A stretch of DNA of 64,000 nucleotides from a virus (IMGVR_UViG_3300043496_000014:1-64000), one strand, 5' to 3'; shown: positions 14,989 through 22,424, counted from the first letter of the stretch. Notes: a model not told the origin generated them from the sequence alone. Program-made: numbers and translations.

Positions 14989-15061
14989 GTTTTCCTTGCT
15001 CTGCACAGGGGTTCTTAGTCCACAGGGTGGGTTAGGTGTGTCTACAGGTAGTGTAGGTGTG

Positions 15062-15505
15062 TTAGTCTGGTGCTTGTATGTAGGTTGTTAGGTGGTGTGC
15101 TAGTTTGGCAATATGTTGGGCTATGTTTGGGTCATACTTGTTAGCCTGCTGTGCCTGTACAGTGTAGTGTTGCATGCTGGCCAGCAACATATGTGCTATG
15201 TGTGCTGCACATGCTCGTTGGTATCCTGGCATCATAATGGCAGGTTGGGTGCACTTAGGTGTGTCGTTATGTGCTGTGTACTCACAAGTAGTGTAGTTGT
15301 GTGCAGGTGTTGGTGTGCCTGTTGCACCTACATGTTGGTACGTTGGTTGCTCACCTGTAGCTGGATTACCAGCAGTACGTTGTATGTACTTAGGCAGTGT
15401 AGGTGCCAACTGTGTGTTGCTAGGTGGTAGTTGGTGTGGCCTGTTGCTGTGTGTAGGTGGGCTGAAGGTAGGTGGGGGTGTGTTGTTGCTGTCATGGGTT
15501 GTCAA
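15062..15505 (-). CDS. Pro/Thr-rich protein with Cys pair
   Basis: 147 residues. The first 70 residues are Pro/Thr/Gln-rich and probably disordered. The rest has CEYTAHNDTPKC, a further CAAHIAHM and a helical C-terminus. It overlaps the 15492-15971 gene by 14 bases. Function unknown. Confidence 0.68.
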   Translation of the reverse strand: MTTHDSNNTPPPTFSPPTHSNRPHQLPPSNTQLAPTLPKYIQRTAGNPATGEQPTYQHVGATGTPTPAHNYTTCEYTAHNDTPKCTQPAIMMPGYQRACAAHIAHMLLASMQHYTVQAQQANKYDPNIAQHIAKLAHHLTTYIQAPD

Positions 15506-15971
15506 CGTAAATATACCTTCCTGTCACAGGATGCTTTATGCGTGTACGTTTGGCTTGCTGCTCGCGTACTTCCCTCATTTCTTCAGGTGTACGTTTCTTA
15601 CGTGGTTGTGCAGGTACTTCAGCCATATGTACGGCTATTGCACGCATACGTATACGGTTGGCACGTGTCCATTGGTGTGCTGTTATCTGTTGCCAATGGC
15701 TGTTGTGCTTCTCACGTTTGGCATTCATACGTGCACGTGTCATGATGTTTTTGGCACGCTTTACCAGTATGTCCCATTTGTTGGCATGCTGGTTGGTAGC
15801 TTGGTGCTTGTGATATATGGACAGTGCACTGTAGTATGCACGCTGTGCACGTAGTATGTTGGTGTGTGTATCGTTGGTAGGTTGCTGTGCATATGCACGG
15901 TCACATGCAACCAAGTGTTGGTGTAACTGTACTATGTGGTTGAGGGTTGGTGGTGGGTTGAAGGTGGGCAT
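15492..15971 (-). CDS. Basic helical protein
   Basis: 159 residues, very basic in the second half (KKRTPEEMREVREQQAKRT). ACAGGAG lies upstream of the start. A short conserved-looking end (HPVTGRYIYVDNP) follows. It may bind nucleic acid. It is the first gene left of the large palindrome, whose left arm overlaps its promoter. Confidence 0.7.
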   Translation of the reverse strand: MPTFNPPPTLNHIVQLHQHLVACDRAYAQQPTNDTHTNILRAQRAYYSALSIYHKHQATNQHANKWDILVKRAKNIMTRARMNAKREKHNSHWQQITAHQWTRANRIRMRAIAVHMAEVPAQPRKKRTPEEMREVREQQAKRTRIKHPVTGRYIYVDNP

Positions 15972-16002
15972 GGCTAGTAGGGTTCTCCTGTGGACTGATG
16001 CC

Positions 16003-16031
16003 AGTATACCACATAACAGGCAGTAAAGAAT
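16003..16031 (-). promoter_or_regulatory. Extended -10 promoter overlapping palindrome arm
   Basis: On the minus strand TGGTATACT (extended -10; hexamer TATACT at 16008-16003) with only a weak -35 (ATTCTT at 17 bases). It would drive 15492-15971. Its upstream part lies within the left arm of the 153-bp palindrome. Confidence 0.5.
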
Positions 16032-16167
16032 ATCCCTGCATCTAAGTAACCATATATCCTTTTATATGAATTGTATGTATGTTTAGTAAATTTTACTAAA
16101 CCTATATACTTTTGCTATAAAAGGGTATGAGGTATGTTAGATGCAGGTGTATTCTTTATTGCCTGTT
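16015..16167. repeat. 153-bp concentric imperfect palindrome (ori/ncRNA/MITE-like)
   Basis: Outer arms of 31 bases (16015-16045 and 16137-16167) are complementary with 3 mismatches. The core is a perfect 10+1+10 palindrome (16081-16101). Both share the centre 16091. The two 35-base segments between them are also complementary at about 23 of 35 positions with no length offset. The segment is A/T-rich and no gene is seen in it. It lies between two leftward genes. Possible roles: replication origin, structured RNA, hairpin-telomere or recombinase site, or a miniature mobile element. Confidence 0.85.
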
Positions 16168-16425
16168 TCAGACAGTACCATTCCCTAGATTCTCGATATA
16201 TCCAGTGATGAGCATGGAACATCGGTCACAAAAATGTTCCTTCAGGTAAATTTTGCCTAGCTTACCAATATTCTTTGGTTTAGATGGTGGTCTAATGCCT
16301 ACAGGCAAACGTGCGTCCCTCACGATACTACGTACCTTCCAGAAGGCATTATTAACATGTGTGGGTATGCCACATCCAGCACACTCCACAGTACCACTCT
16401 GTACTGTGCTCTGTTCTGGTTCCAT
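16168..16425 (-). CDS. Double CxxC zinc protein
   Basis: 85 residues. CAGCG near 15-19 and CDRC near 66-69 form a likely four-Cys zinc site, separated by a basic segment (PPSKPKNIGKLGKIYLK). The stop lies directly next to the right arm of the large palindrome. It follows 16428-16721 by 2 bases. Function unknown; DNA binding is possible. Confidence 0.73.
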   Translation of the reverse strand: MEPEQSTVQSGTVECAGCGIPTHVNNAFWKVRSIVRDARLPVGIRPPSKPKNIGKLGKIYLKEHFCDRCSMLITGYIENLGNGTV

Positions 16426-16427
16426 TA

Positions 16428-16721
16428 TTACTCCACCTTCCTTCCTTCCATTACTACTGACACATACTTATGGGTGCTAACGCTCACCAGATTGTCACAC
16501 ACAATCTTGTGAGTCAGCATGGTAGCAAACGTGGCCCACTGGTCACTCTCTACCTTACCAGTGACTTCATACTCCCATTCAGTAGGCTTTCTCTTTTCCT
16601 GCATAAACTTAGGGGTAACCACTCGCACATTCACGTTGGTAACCCCTGACACCTTAGTTAGTGCCACACGGTTAGCCGCGTCCACTCCACACACTGTTAC
16701 TGCCACATACTGTGCAAACAT
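16428..16721 (-). CDS. Hypothetical beta-rich protein
   Basis: 97 residues starting MFAQYVAVTVCGVD; GAGGAT lies upstream. Alternating hydrophobic strands suggest a beta fold. It has a promoter (16782-16811) with the TCAACTNAGTTGA operator just after the -10. Function unknown. Confidence 0.75.
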   Translation of the reverse strand: MFAQYVAVTVCGVDAANRVALTKVSGVTNVNVRVVTPKFMQEKRKPTEWEYEVTGKVESDQWATFATMLTHKIVCDNLVSVSTHKYVSVVMEGRKVE

Positions 16722-16769
16722 GGTTTGTATCCTCGTACCGTAGTCCGTTGCTGTGCTGTGTTGCTGTGT

Positions 16770-16782
16770 TCAACTAAGTTGA
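16770..16782. promoter_or_regulatory. Operator-like palindrome TCAACTAAGTTGA
   Basis: Perfect 6+1+6 palindrome directly downstream of the -10 of the promoter at 16782-16811. The same sequence, differing only in the central base, is at the same place at 17120-17132. Confidence 0.75.
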
Positions 16783-16811
16783 TTGTACCAAGTAAAGTGC
16801 ACCACGTGCAA
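16782..16811 (-). promoter_or_regulatory. Sigma-70 promoter with downstream operator
   Basis: TTGCAC (16811-16806), 18 bases, TACAAT (16787-16782) on the minus strand. Drives 16428-16721 and probably 16168-16425. Confidence 0.75.
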
Positions 16812-16813
16812 CC

Positions 16814-17086
16814 TTACTTAGCACGCTTCATTGTATAAATACGTGTGCACTCGTAACGGTTGTCCCATGTGCTCTGCACTATGTCACTCACCTGCACACC
16901 CTCCAGCATCTTGTAACCACGCTTGGCAGCTAGCACGTTAGCACGTCCCTCAGCAATTTCGGCGATGTCATGCCACCAACGTGCAGACATGTGCACGAAA
17001 AGGTGACCCTTGTGCTCACCCCACTTACGTAGATGTGCACTAATCTCCACACCTGTCATGTCAACCTGCTGCTGCTTGCGTGCCAT
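16814..17086 (-). CDS. Hypothetical basic protein
   Basis: 90 residues starting MARKQQQVDMTGVEI. Mixed alpha/beta with a basic C-terminus (YTMKRAK). Own promoter at 17132-17161 with the TCAACTNAGTTGA operator. No family recognised. Confidence 0.73.
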   Translation of the reverse strand: MARKQQQVDMTGVEISAHLRKWGEHKGHLFVHMSARWWHDIAEIAEGRANVLAAKRGYKMLEGVQVSDIVQSTWDNRYECTRIYTMKRAK

Positions 17087-17119
17087 TGTGTTGTACCGTC
17101 CAGTTCCTTGTTTCTGTGC

Positions 17120-17132
17120 TCAACTGAGTTGA
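17120..17132. promoter_or_regulatory. Operator-like palindrome TCAACTGAGTTGA
   Basis: Second copy of the palindrome, again touching the downstream edge of a -10 hexamer (TATAAT, 17137-17132). Confidence 0.75.
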
Positions 17133-17161
17133 TTATAGCAAGCTGTGGTGTGTGCACACAA
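17132..17161 (-). promoter_or_regulatory. Sigma-70 promoter with downstream operator
   Basis: TTGTGT (17161-17156), 18 bases, consensus TATAAT (17137-17132) on the minus strand. Drives 16814-17086. Confidence 0.72.
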
Positions 17162-17164
17162 CAA

Positions 17165-17392
17165 TTAGTGCACACACCTTTTAGCGTAGTCTAGCTTCAG
17201 CTTATCGAGGCATGGTGCACAGATACCGTGTAGCATGCTGTGTCTTACGTACACCTTACCACCATTACCACGCACCACATACTGCCACGTAAACAGCTTA
17301 GGCATGCCACCTAGCCACTGTGTGCCACACTCCACACACAGCACACCCTTTAGTGTGCTGTGTGTCTGCGAGCTACCATACTTACTCAACAT
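17165..17392 (-). CDS. Double CxxC zinc protein
   Basis: 75 residues. CVEC near 19-22 and CAPC near 58-61 with a His nearby suggest a zinc ribbon. The start overlaps the 3' end of 17382-17729, so it is in that operon. Function unknown. Confidence 0.73.
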   Translation of the reverse strand: MLSKYGSSQTHSTLKGVLCVECGTQWLGGMPKLFTWQYVVRGNGGKVYVRHSMLHGICAPCLDKLKLDYAKRCVH

Positions 17393-17729
17393 GGCTCATG
17401 CACTTCACGCACATGCTATCAGGTAGCGCGTCTGCGTTGATAGGCTCACTACGTGGTGTGGCGTACACGCGCGTCTGACGTTGGATGCACAGCACACGCG
17501 ACTCAGCAAGTGCAGCACGATAGTTGCGCTCGTACTGCTTGTAGGCAGCACTCTGGAAATGCGCGCGTAGTTCCTCCGAGTCATCTTCCTTGGTTCGCAC
17601 GTACTCTGGCTTGGCGTTGCGTGCTGCAATGATCCGTTCAGCATGCTTAGCGTTCATCAGGTGGTTCTTACCAGTAGCGTATGCAGGGTAGAAGGTCTGT
17701 GTGCGAAGGTTGACTACTAGGCGTGCCAT
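17382..17729 (-). CDS. Basic protein with C-terminal CVKC
   Basis: 115 residues from ATG 17729 (MARLVVNLRTQTFYP) with GGGA upstream. Highly charged helical middle and CVKCMSH near the end. Own promoter at 17777-17805. Codon use is of the optimised type. Function unknown. Confidence 0.75.
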   Translation of the reverse strand: MARLVVNLRTQTFYPAYATGKNHLMNAKHAERIIAARNAKPEYVRTKEDDSEELRAHFQSAAYKQYERNYRAALAESRVLCIQRQTRVYATPRSEPINADALPDSMCVKCMSHVE

Positions 17730-17776
17730 GTTGTTGTCCCTGTGTGGTTTGGTGTGGTGTTTCGTTCCACACTCAT

Positions 17777-17805
17777 ATAATAGCACGCACCCACACACCA
17801 CGCAA
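17777..17805 (-). promoter_or_regulatory. Sigma-70 promoter (early family, variant B)
   Basis: TTGCGT (17805-17800), 17 bases, TATTAT (17782-17777) on the minus strand. Upstream AATGGGTATAGATAATTA resembles the element at 7423-7451. Confidence 0.78.
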
Positions 17806-17841
17806 TAATTATCTATACCCATTACACGTGTTACGTGCACA

Positions 17842-18027
17842 CTAGCTGTGGCTCATGTCAGCCAGCATGGTCTGTGCACGTTCTACTAGCTTTCGGTACA
17901 CCCGTATGTCATTGCTCTGTACACTGGGTGCTACTACCTGTAGTATCTTCTCTAGCATGTCTGCTGCATCCTCCAGGTTGCCTGCAAGGTCTTCTATCAA
18001 GTCGTGTAGTTCTTCTGTGTTAGTCAT
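17842..18027 (-). CDS. Small acidic helical protein
   Basis: 61 residues (MTNTEELHDLIEDLAGN start), chosen because ATGA at 18024-18027 overlaps the upstream stop. All-helical with heptad-like Leu/Ile spacing; possibly a dimer-forming coiled coil. Function unknown. Confidence 0.7.
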   Translation of the reverse strand: MTNTEELHDLIEDLAGNLEDAADMLEKILQVVAPSVQSNDIRVYRKLVERAQTMLADMSHS

Positions 18028-18347
18028 GGTGTGTACTTCCATTTCCTACGCCTGTTCACTCTATCGGTCATGGCAGCTATCTGACTGAATAGTCTGTTGT
18101 CCATAGGCTGTGCCTCTATATGGGTACTAGCTACCACGTACCCTTTATTGCCTCCACCCAACACAAATTCCCTACCATCTGCATGGCTAAGTATGGCACG
18201 TATGGTATTGCCTTTGAGTCCAGTTACAGCAGCTATGGTGCCTACTGTTATGGGTACTCTAGTTGCACGCACCAGTGCACACACTATGTTGTATTCGTAT
18301 GGTTTCCAGTTAGTTTTACCTGTTCCATGTATCCCTTGTGTTTCCAT
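18024..18347 (-). CDS. Possible winged-helix/HTH protein
   Basis: 107 residues. The segment IVCALVRATRVPITVGTIAA and then VTGLKGNTIRAILSHADG resembles a winged-helix unit (helix, recognition helix, basic wing with GGGNKGYVV). The C-terminus is basic. Likely a small DNA-binding regulator. Confidence 0.62.
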   Translation of the reverse strand: METQGIHGTGKTNWKPYEYNIVCALVRATRVPITVGTIAAVTGLKGNTIRAILSHADGREFVLGGGNKGYVVASTHIEAQPMDNRLFSQIAAMTDRVNRRRKWKYTP

Positions 18348-18475
18348 GCTGTGCTAAGCTGCCTCTTTCCTCAAACCTGTGTCAGAGTAGACTAAGGTCA
18401 GTGTAGTTGTAACTAACGGCTAACGCACTGCATGTAGAACCCTGTGCAGTTCCGAGAAAATCTGCCAATACAGTG

Positions 18476-19000
18476 TTACGCATAGCTGTTTAAGAAGTCC
18501 CATGCACGTTTGTTCCAATGTGCATCAGCTAATGCGTTATGCTCATCTTTACCTTCAGCAGGTAGCTTTGGGTTACCAAGCATGTCTGCCCATTGTTTAA
18601 TGTCACGACAATACATGGGCCATCCTCTTGGTAGCTGCATCATAGTGCCAAATAGCTGGCACAACACTACCCAGTCATAATCAGCATAGTAACCCCAAAA
18701 CTCTGGCCAACCGTATAGCTGTGCGTCACAGAAGCGTATTAGCTCACGTGCTATCTGTGTACGTGTCAGTAAGCCACCTGTACCACCATCACGTATCCAT
18801 CTGTTTGCATCACGTTTGTCTGCTTGTCGTGACCATAGTTTAGTTACTACATTCTCACGTACCCACTCGTTAGCTCTGGACAGATTAGCTTCACTATTCT
18901 CAGCATAAAACTCTCTACCATCCTCACACACCATACCAATGCTCACTAACTCAATAGTGTGTCCATCCTCGATAAACTCTGTGTCAATCCAGTACTTCAT
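18476..19000 (-). CDS. DEDDh 3'-5' exoribonuclease-like protein (Rv2179c type)
   Basis: 174 residues. Motif I DTE at residues 6-8, motif II in YADYDW (Asp near 108) and motif III HNALADA (His near 151, Asp near 156) are the DEDDh catalytic residues. Length and the WIDTEFIEDG start match the Rv2179c-like RNase AS domain, a 3'-5' RNA exonuclease. It may degrade host or phage RNA early in infection. It overlaps the preceding gene by ATGA. Confidence 0.82.
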   Translation of the reverse strand: MKYWIDTEFIEDGHTIELVSIGMVCEDGREFYAENSEANLSRANEWVRENVVTKLWSRQADKRDANRWIRDGGTGGLLTRTQIARELIRFCDAQLYGWPEFWGYYADYDWVVLCQLFGTMMQLPRGWPMYCRDIKQWADMLGNPKLPAEGKDEHNALADAHWNKRAWDFLNSYA

Positions 19001-19332
19001 GAGTCATCATCCTCCTGTGTGTTACCTTCTAATTCGTCCCATTCGTCTGCTGTCCATTGCAGAGGGAACAGAATAGCGTGTATGGCTTTCTCGTGTCTTC
19101 TACCCATTTCCTCTGGTGTTGCATCTAGTGTTCTATCGTGTATCCAACGAGACATGTAGTCTCCAACTACATCAGGTTTAGACATACCTGCACGTATGCC
19201 CAACACAAATGCCAAGTGTATAGCAGCATGTATATTGAGCACCTTACCCTTGTACGTTACTTGGTGGCAGTTGCTAATAGCTGTGTACTCCACACGCCTA
19301 TCAACATCTTCTCTCTGTTTACTACTGACCAT
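18997..19332 (-). CDS. Hypothetical protein
   Basis: 111 residues with an acidic C-terminus (NTQEDDDS). Coupled to the exonuclease gene by ATGA and to the membrane protein gene upstream. No family recognised. Confidence 0.7.
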   Translation of the reverse strand: MVSSKQREDVDRRVEYTAISNCHQVTYKGKVLNIHAAIHLAFVLGIRAGMSKPDVVGDYMSRWIHDRTLDATPEEMGRRHEKAIHAILFPLQWTADEWDELEGNTQEDDDS

Positions 19333-19768
19333 TCGTTATGCCTATATTCCACATAAGTACCATACCAACCATGATACCAACAGCAGCAGTGCTTAGTAGC
19401 AATACAAATACCAGTGCAGTACCTACACGTGTATTGGCATGCTCCACAAGGTGTGTTAGCTCATCCTTACGTACTAACACACAGTCCCTGATATGCAGGT
19501 TCTGTGACAGTACATTGAAGATGTGTGCATCGTTACGTGCTTCAACGCTAACGGTATTGGTATGTGTGGTCTGCTGGTCATGAAGCCAAGCTGCATAGAA
19601 TGCCCAAAATGCAGCTTTGTTCCATATGTCATCCGAATCTTTTAGGTGTGCAAACTTCTCGAAGGGTACAGGTGTGGTTGGGTTAGGCAAGTCCAGGTGT
19701 TTCACCAATTCGCCGACGGATTCCAAACCATTCACTGAGTTGTCAGCATCTTTAGGCATACCAACCAC
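19322..19768 (-). CDS. Tail-anchored membrane protein
   Basis: 148 residues. A soluble N-terminal domain is followed by a single hydrophobic span (ALVFVLLLSTAAVGIMVGMV, about 117-138) at the C-terminus. The soluble part would face the cytoplasm. Function unknown; an early membrane protein could block superinfection or host processes. Confidence 0.7.
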   Translation of the reverse strand: MVGMPKDADNSVNGLESVGELVKHLDLPNPTTPVPFEKFAHLKDSDDIWNKAAFWAFYAAWLHDQQTTHTNTVSVEARNDAHIFNVLSQNLHIRDCVLVRKDELTHLVEHANTRVGTALVFVLLLSTAAVGIMVGMVLMWNIGITNGQ

Positions 19769-19771
19769 CCC

Positions 19772-20149
19772 CTATCCTACTCTAGTCACAACAACGTTGC
19801 CACTATCTACCCACATTACGTGGTAGATGGCAACACCGTTAGGATGGCACACGTTCCAGAATCGTTCAACATCCTTAGCTGCTTCAGCTTCAATGCAAGC
19901 AACACCTAGAGTGAACGACAAGCCACCATTACTGTACATTACATGATTCACATGTGAATCAGTAATGATGTGCTTACCACTCTCTGGTGTGTTGCCAACG
20001 ATACGCACCACTGCTTGCTCAGGTACCACGCTCATGCCACTCTCCATGCGTGCTATGACTCGTGACACTTCCTCATGGGTTAGTGCACGATCCTGTATGG
20101 TGTGCCAACCGTACGTTGCTATCTGTTCCCTACTAGGTATACGTCTCAT
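19772..20149 (-). CDS. Hypothetical protein
   Basis: 125 residues, mixed alpha/beta. It overlaps the SWIM zinc gene upstream by 17 bases. No family recognised. Confidence 0.7.
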   Translation of the reverse strand: MRRIPSREQIATYGWHTIQDRALTHEEVSRVIARMESGMSVVPEQAVVRIVGNTPESGKHIITDSHVNHVMYSNGGLSFTLGVACIEAEAAKDVERFWNVCHPNGVAIYHVMWVDSGNVVVTRVG

Positions 20150-20438
20150 CTTGCAGTGCTTCCTGCTTTACTCGTTTGTCTTCACGATCCATCACCCTTT
20201 GCACATGCTTACAACGAGTCTTCAGGTTGTTTGCCTGACAGGTACACTCCCATGCTTCACGTAGGGTGTTGAACCACACAGTGTAGTGCACATGCTTATC
20301 CAGGTTATACACCGTGTAATATCCAGCTTCACGCACTACTCCACGTACTCTGTCAAATGTAGGTGCGTGGTAGATTGCACGTAGTCTACTGCTGGTAGCA
20401 CGCACACGTGCACGTTCACTAGCTGTTGCTGTTTTCAT
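20133..20438 (-). CDS. SWIM zinc-finger protein
   Basis: 101 residues. WECTCQ...TRCKHVQRV matches the SWIM pattern CxCx(n)CxH. SWIM domains bind DNA or proteins. The N-terminus is very basic. It is coupled by ATGA-like overlap with the adjacent Cys-motif gene. Confidence 0.78.
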   Translation of the reverse strand: MKTATASERARVRATSSRLRAIYHAPTFDRVRGVVREAGYYTVYNLDKHVHYTVWFNTLREAWECTCQANNLKTRCKHVQRVMDREDKRVKQEALQDETYT

Positions 20439-20617
20439 ATTGCCTTTGCCTTTGTTGGTTTCTGCTTACGCCACCATGTAGCGTACTGTCTTAGCCAGTC
20501 ACCATGATTCTTACCAGCACATTCACACTGACATGCACTGCTATCAGTGTGCGCCTGTAGGCAGTTAGCAGTGCAGTAGTTGGGTACGTCACGTATTGTG
20601 AACGGTGTATGGCTCAC
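20435..20617 (-). CDS. CxCxCxGxNHG zinc protein (copy 2)
   Basis: 60 residues from GTG 20617 with AGGAAC 7 bases upstream; a longer start would overlap the previous gene. CTANCLQAHTDSSACQCECAG followed by KNHG repeats the motif of 12294-12584. A basic tail follows. It overlaps the SWIM gene start. Function unknown. Confidence 0.74.
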   Translation of the reverse strand: MSHTPFTIRDVPNYCTANCLQAHTDSSACQCECAGKNHGDWLRQYATWWRKQKPTKAKAI

Positions 20618-20627
20618 TTGTTTGTTC

Positions 20628-20816
20628 CTATTCCTGCTTTGCAATGAGGCATTCCTTGCAGTTAGGTTCCAGCATACTTTTGTTCTGTAAGTGTGGGTTA
20701 CCAAACACTGACACTACAAACAGTGTTAGGTATTCACCACACCATGCTACTCTGGTCTGTTCATCCCTAATGGCATGCTTGGTGCTCTTAGCACCAACGT
20801 ATCCATACAGTGCCAT
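20628..20816 (-). CDS. Small protein with CKEC
   Basis: 62 residues; starts MALYGYVGAKSTKH and ends with CKECLIAKQE. It begins 2 bases before the stop region of 20819-21055. Metal binding possible. Confidence 0.68.
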   Translation of the reverse strand: MALYGYVGAKSTKHAIRDEQTRVAWCGEYLTLFVVSVFGNPHLQNKSMLEPNCKECLIAKQE

Positions 20817-20818
20817 GC

Positions 20819-21055
20819 TTAGTTAGCCTCCACCCATACACGTGCATCCTGGTACACACCACTCATGGTGACCTTCAGATTGGTCATGGGGCCAAACTTG
20901 GTACTGTTGTGCATCAACCGTGCACCACGATCCATTTCCTCGATAACCACACTGCGCGAGCCGTCCGTACGAATCATGCTAGTGATGTAGTTGTAAGTAC
21001 CCTCGATACGCTCGCGTGTGACGGTAACCTGTGGAGTGCTGGTGAATGGCGACAT
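20819..21055 (-). CDS. Hypothetical small protein
   Basis: 78 residues from ATG 21055 with AGGAC upstream. Beta-rich. It has its own promoter (21094-21122) and optimised codons. No family recognised. Confidence 0.74.
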   Translation of the reverse strand: MSPFTSTPQVTVTRERIEGTYNYITSMIRTDGSRSVVIEEMDRGARLMHNSTKFGPMTNLKVTMSGVYQDARVWVEAN

Positions 21056-21093
21056 GGTGTGTGTCCTGTCTCTGTGTTTGGTGCGCTGAAGCA

Positions 21094-21122
21094 ATGATAG
21101 CACACACCACCCCTTATTGCAA
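21094..21122 (-). promoter_or_regulatory. Sigma-70 promoter (early family, variant A)
   Basis: TTGCAA (21122-21117), 17 bases, TATCAT (21099-21094) on the minus strand, with upstream CAAAACAGACTAAAATGGGTA. Confidence 0.75.
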
Positions 21123-21130
21123 TACCCATT

Positions 21131-21436
21131 TTAGTCTGTTTTGGGCACTGTACGTCTAGAACCTGTACGTGGTTGTGGTTTGTAGCGTGAAGGTTCAGGC
21201 AAGTCAGGACAACGCATGCTCCAGGTGATATCAGGCACAAGTGCACCCAGTATGAACACTAGACCACATTTACACGGTGCTTGACTGCATACCATACGTC
21301 CATCACTACCATGATGCCAGTGTCCCTTACGTTGTAGCTCACAGTCCAGTGTATGTGTGCAGTACTTAAAGAACTGTTTAGCTAGTTCCTTAAACTCTGC
21401 ATGCCATTCATTTTCACTGTTGTACGGTTGCTGCAT
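21131..21436 (-). CDS. Cys-rich protein
   Basis: 101 residues. CTHTLDC, CSQAPCKCG and a later Cys suggest a zinc cluster. The C-terminus is Pro/Arg-rich. First of several Cys-rich genes up to 22424. Function unknown. Confidence 0.7.
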   Translation of the reverse strand: MQQPYNSENEWHAEFKELAKQFFKYCTHTLDCELQRKGHWHHGSDGRMVCSQAPCKCGLVFILGALVPDITWSMRCPDLPEPSRYKPQPRTGSRRTVPKTD

Positions 21437-21441
21437 GCTGT

Positions 21442-21663
21442 CTACGCTACCTGCTTTATGGGAGTAGGGTTGTCCATAGGAGGAAGGCTACCAGAGGCTG
21501 TGAGCGTCGATTCTAGGGCACTCCTTTGCAGGGCAGCTATGGAGAGGCTACTAGCACCCTTGACCCACGCCACGAGGCACCCACGAGCAGCTAGGCACAC
21601 CCACGCACCCTGGACCCTTACCAAGTCCCTGCTAGGCAGTGCCTGACCACAGATGACACACAT
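21442..21663 (-). CDS. Small protein with CVICG and CLAARGC
   Basis: 73 residues; four Cys at both ends of the first half fit a treble-clef-like zinc site. AAGG lies upstream of the start. The local base composition is richer in GC than the neighbours. Function unknown. Confidence 0.68.
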   Translation of the reverse strand: MCVICGQALPSRDLVRVQGAWVCLAARGCLVAWVKGASSLSIAALQRSALESTLTASGSLPPMDNPTPIKQVA

Positions 21664-21667
21664 ACTG

Positions 21668-21886
21668 TTAATCCTTACCTGTAGTAGGTGCGTAGTTCTC
21701 TACATGTTCATCTAGTGCAGACTCGTAGATAGGCATGATCTGTCCTATGGGTGTGTTTACTATCCAACGTGTGAGACACATACGCCTGTTCTTACAGACT
21801 CGTTGGTTTACACGCACAACTAGGTTTGCTGCATAGTCCCATGTAAACCCACACAGGAAGCACTGTGTTGCTTGTGTTGTGCTCAT
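21668..21886 (-). CDS. Small zinc protein
   Basis: 72 residues from ATG 21886, chosen for its ATGA overlap with the upstream stop. CFLCG and CKNRRMC form a likely zinc site like that of the next gene downstream. Function unknown. Confidence 0.72.
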   Translation of the reverse strand: MSTTQATQCFLCGFTWDYAANLVVRVNQRVCKNRRMCLTRWIVNTPIGQIMPIYESALDEHVENYAPTTGKD

Positions 21887-22137
21887 GTTGTTACCACCAG
21901 TCTTGTGTGCCATACACGTGCCTGTTGTATACAGTCAAACATGGCAAAGGTGTTTAGTTCGTCACGTCCAAGTACAGCAGCTACAGCCTGTGCCATTTGT
22001 TCGATAACATCAGTGTAGCTCAGGTGTTCCTGTGGTGGTGCGTGTGACTGCCAACGTGCACACCTGGATATGTCACCCTCCTGTGTCTGTCCTACAAACG
22101 CACACCTTGGCTGTGGTGCCATCTGGCTAGGTTTCAT
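21883..22137 (-). CDS. Small Cys-containing helical protein
   Basis: 84 residues. Two Cys in the N-terminal third and one later. Helical C-terminal part. Coupled by ATGA overlaps on both sides. Confidence 0.7.
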   Translation of the reverse strand: MKPSQMAPQPRCAFVGQTQEGDISRCARWQSHAPPQEHLSYTDVIEQMAQAVAAVLGRDELNTFAMFDCIQQARVWHTRLVVTT

Positions 22138-22424
22138 TGTTCCTCGTGTCCAAACCCAAATCCACTACCAAATGGTGAGTCTATTACGCTGACCTTGGCA
22201 TACGTACCACAGAAGTCACAGCTAACGGTACAAGCCACAAACAACGTGCTATTGTCTTCACCCTCAATAACAGATATGCAAGCAAAGCTGCTTGTGTTGG
22301 CAGATATACCGCACCACAAACACACATGTGCACGCATATTGCCTGCTAGTGTAGCTAGAAACCACTTAGATATGGATGGTGGAAACTCTACTGCTTGTCC
22401 ATCAGTCATGCGTGACAGTGGCAT
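22134..22424 (-). CDS. Double CxxC zinc protein
   Basis: 96 residues; CLWC and CDFC about 35 residues apart form a likely zinc ribbon with the Gly/Phe-rich C-terminus. Coupled by ATGA to the next gene. Confidence 0.72.
   Translation of the reverse strand: MPLSRMTDGQAVEFPPSISKWFLATLAGNMRAHVCLWCGISANTSSFACISVIEGEDNSTLFVACTVSCDFCGTYAKVSVIDSPFGSGFGFGHEEQ

Noticed and set aside
15113-15854. Plus-strand frames opposite 15062-15971
   Set aside because: Cys/Val/Leu-rich reverse reading of Pro/Gln/His-rich genes; no promoter or ribosome binding site.
16015-16167. Proven hairpin telomere (protelomerase site)
   Set aside because: The palindrome alone fits, but no protelomerase-like gene was recognised in the window, so it stays only one of several options.
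15940-16170. attP site with integrase
   Set aside because: No integrase or recombinase gene nearby or elsewhere in the window.
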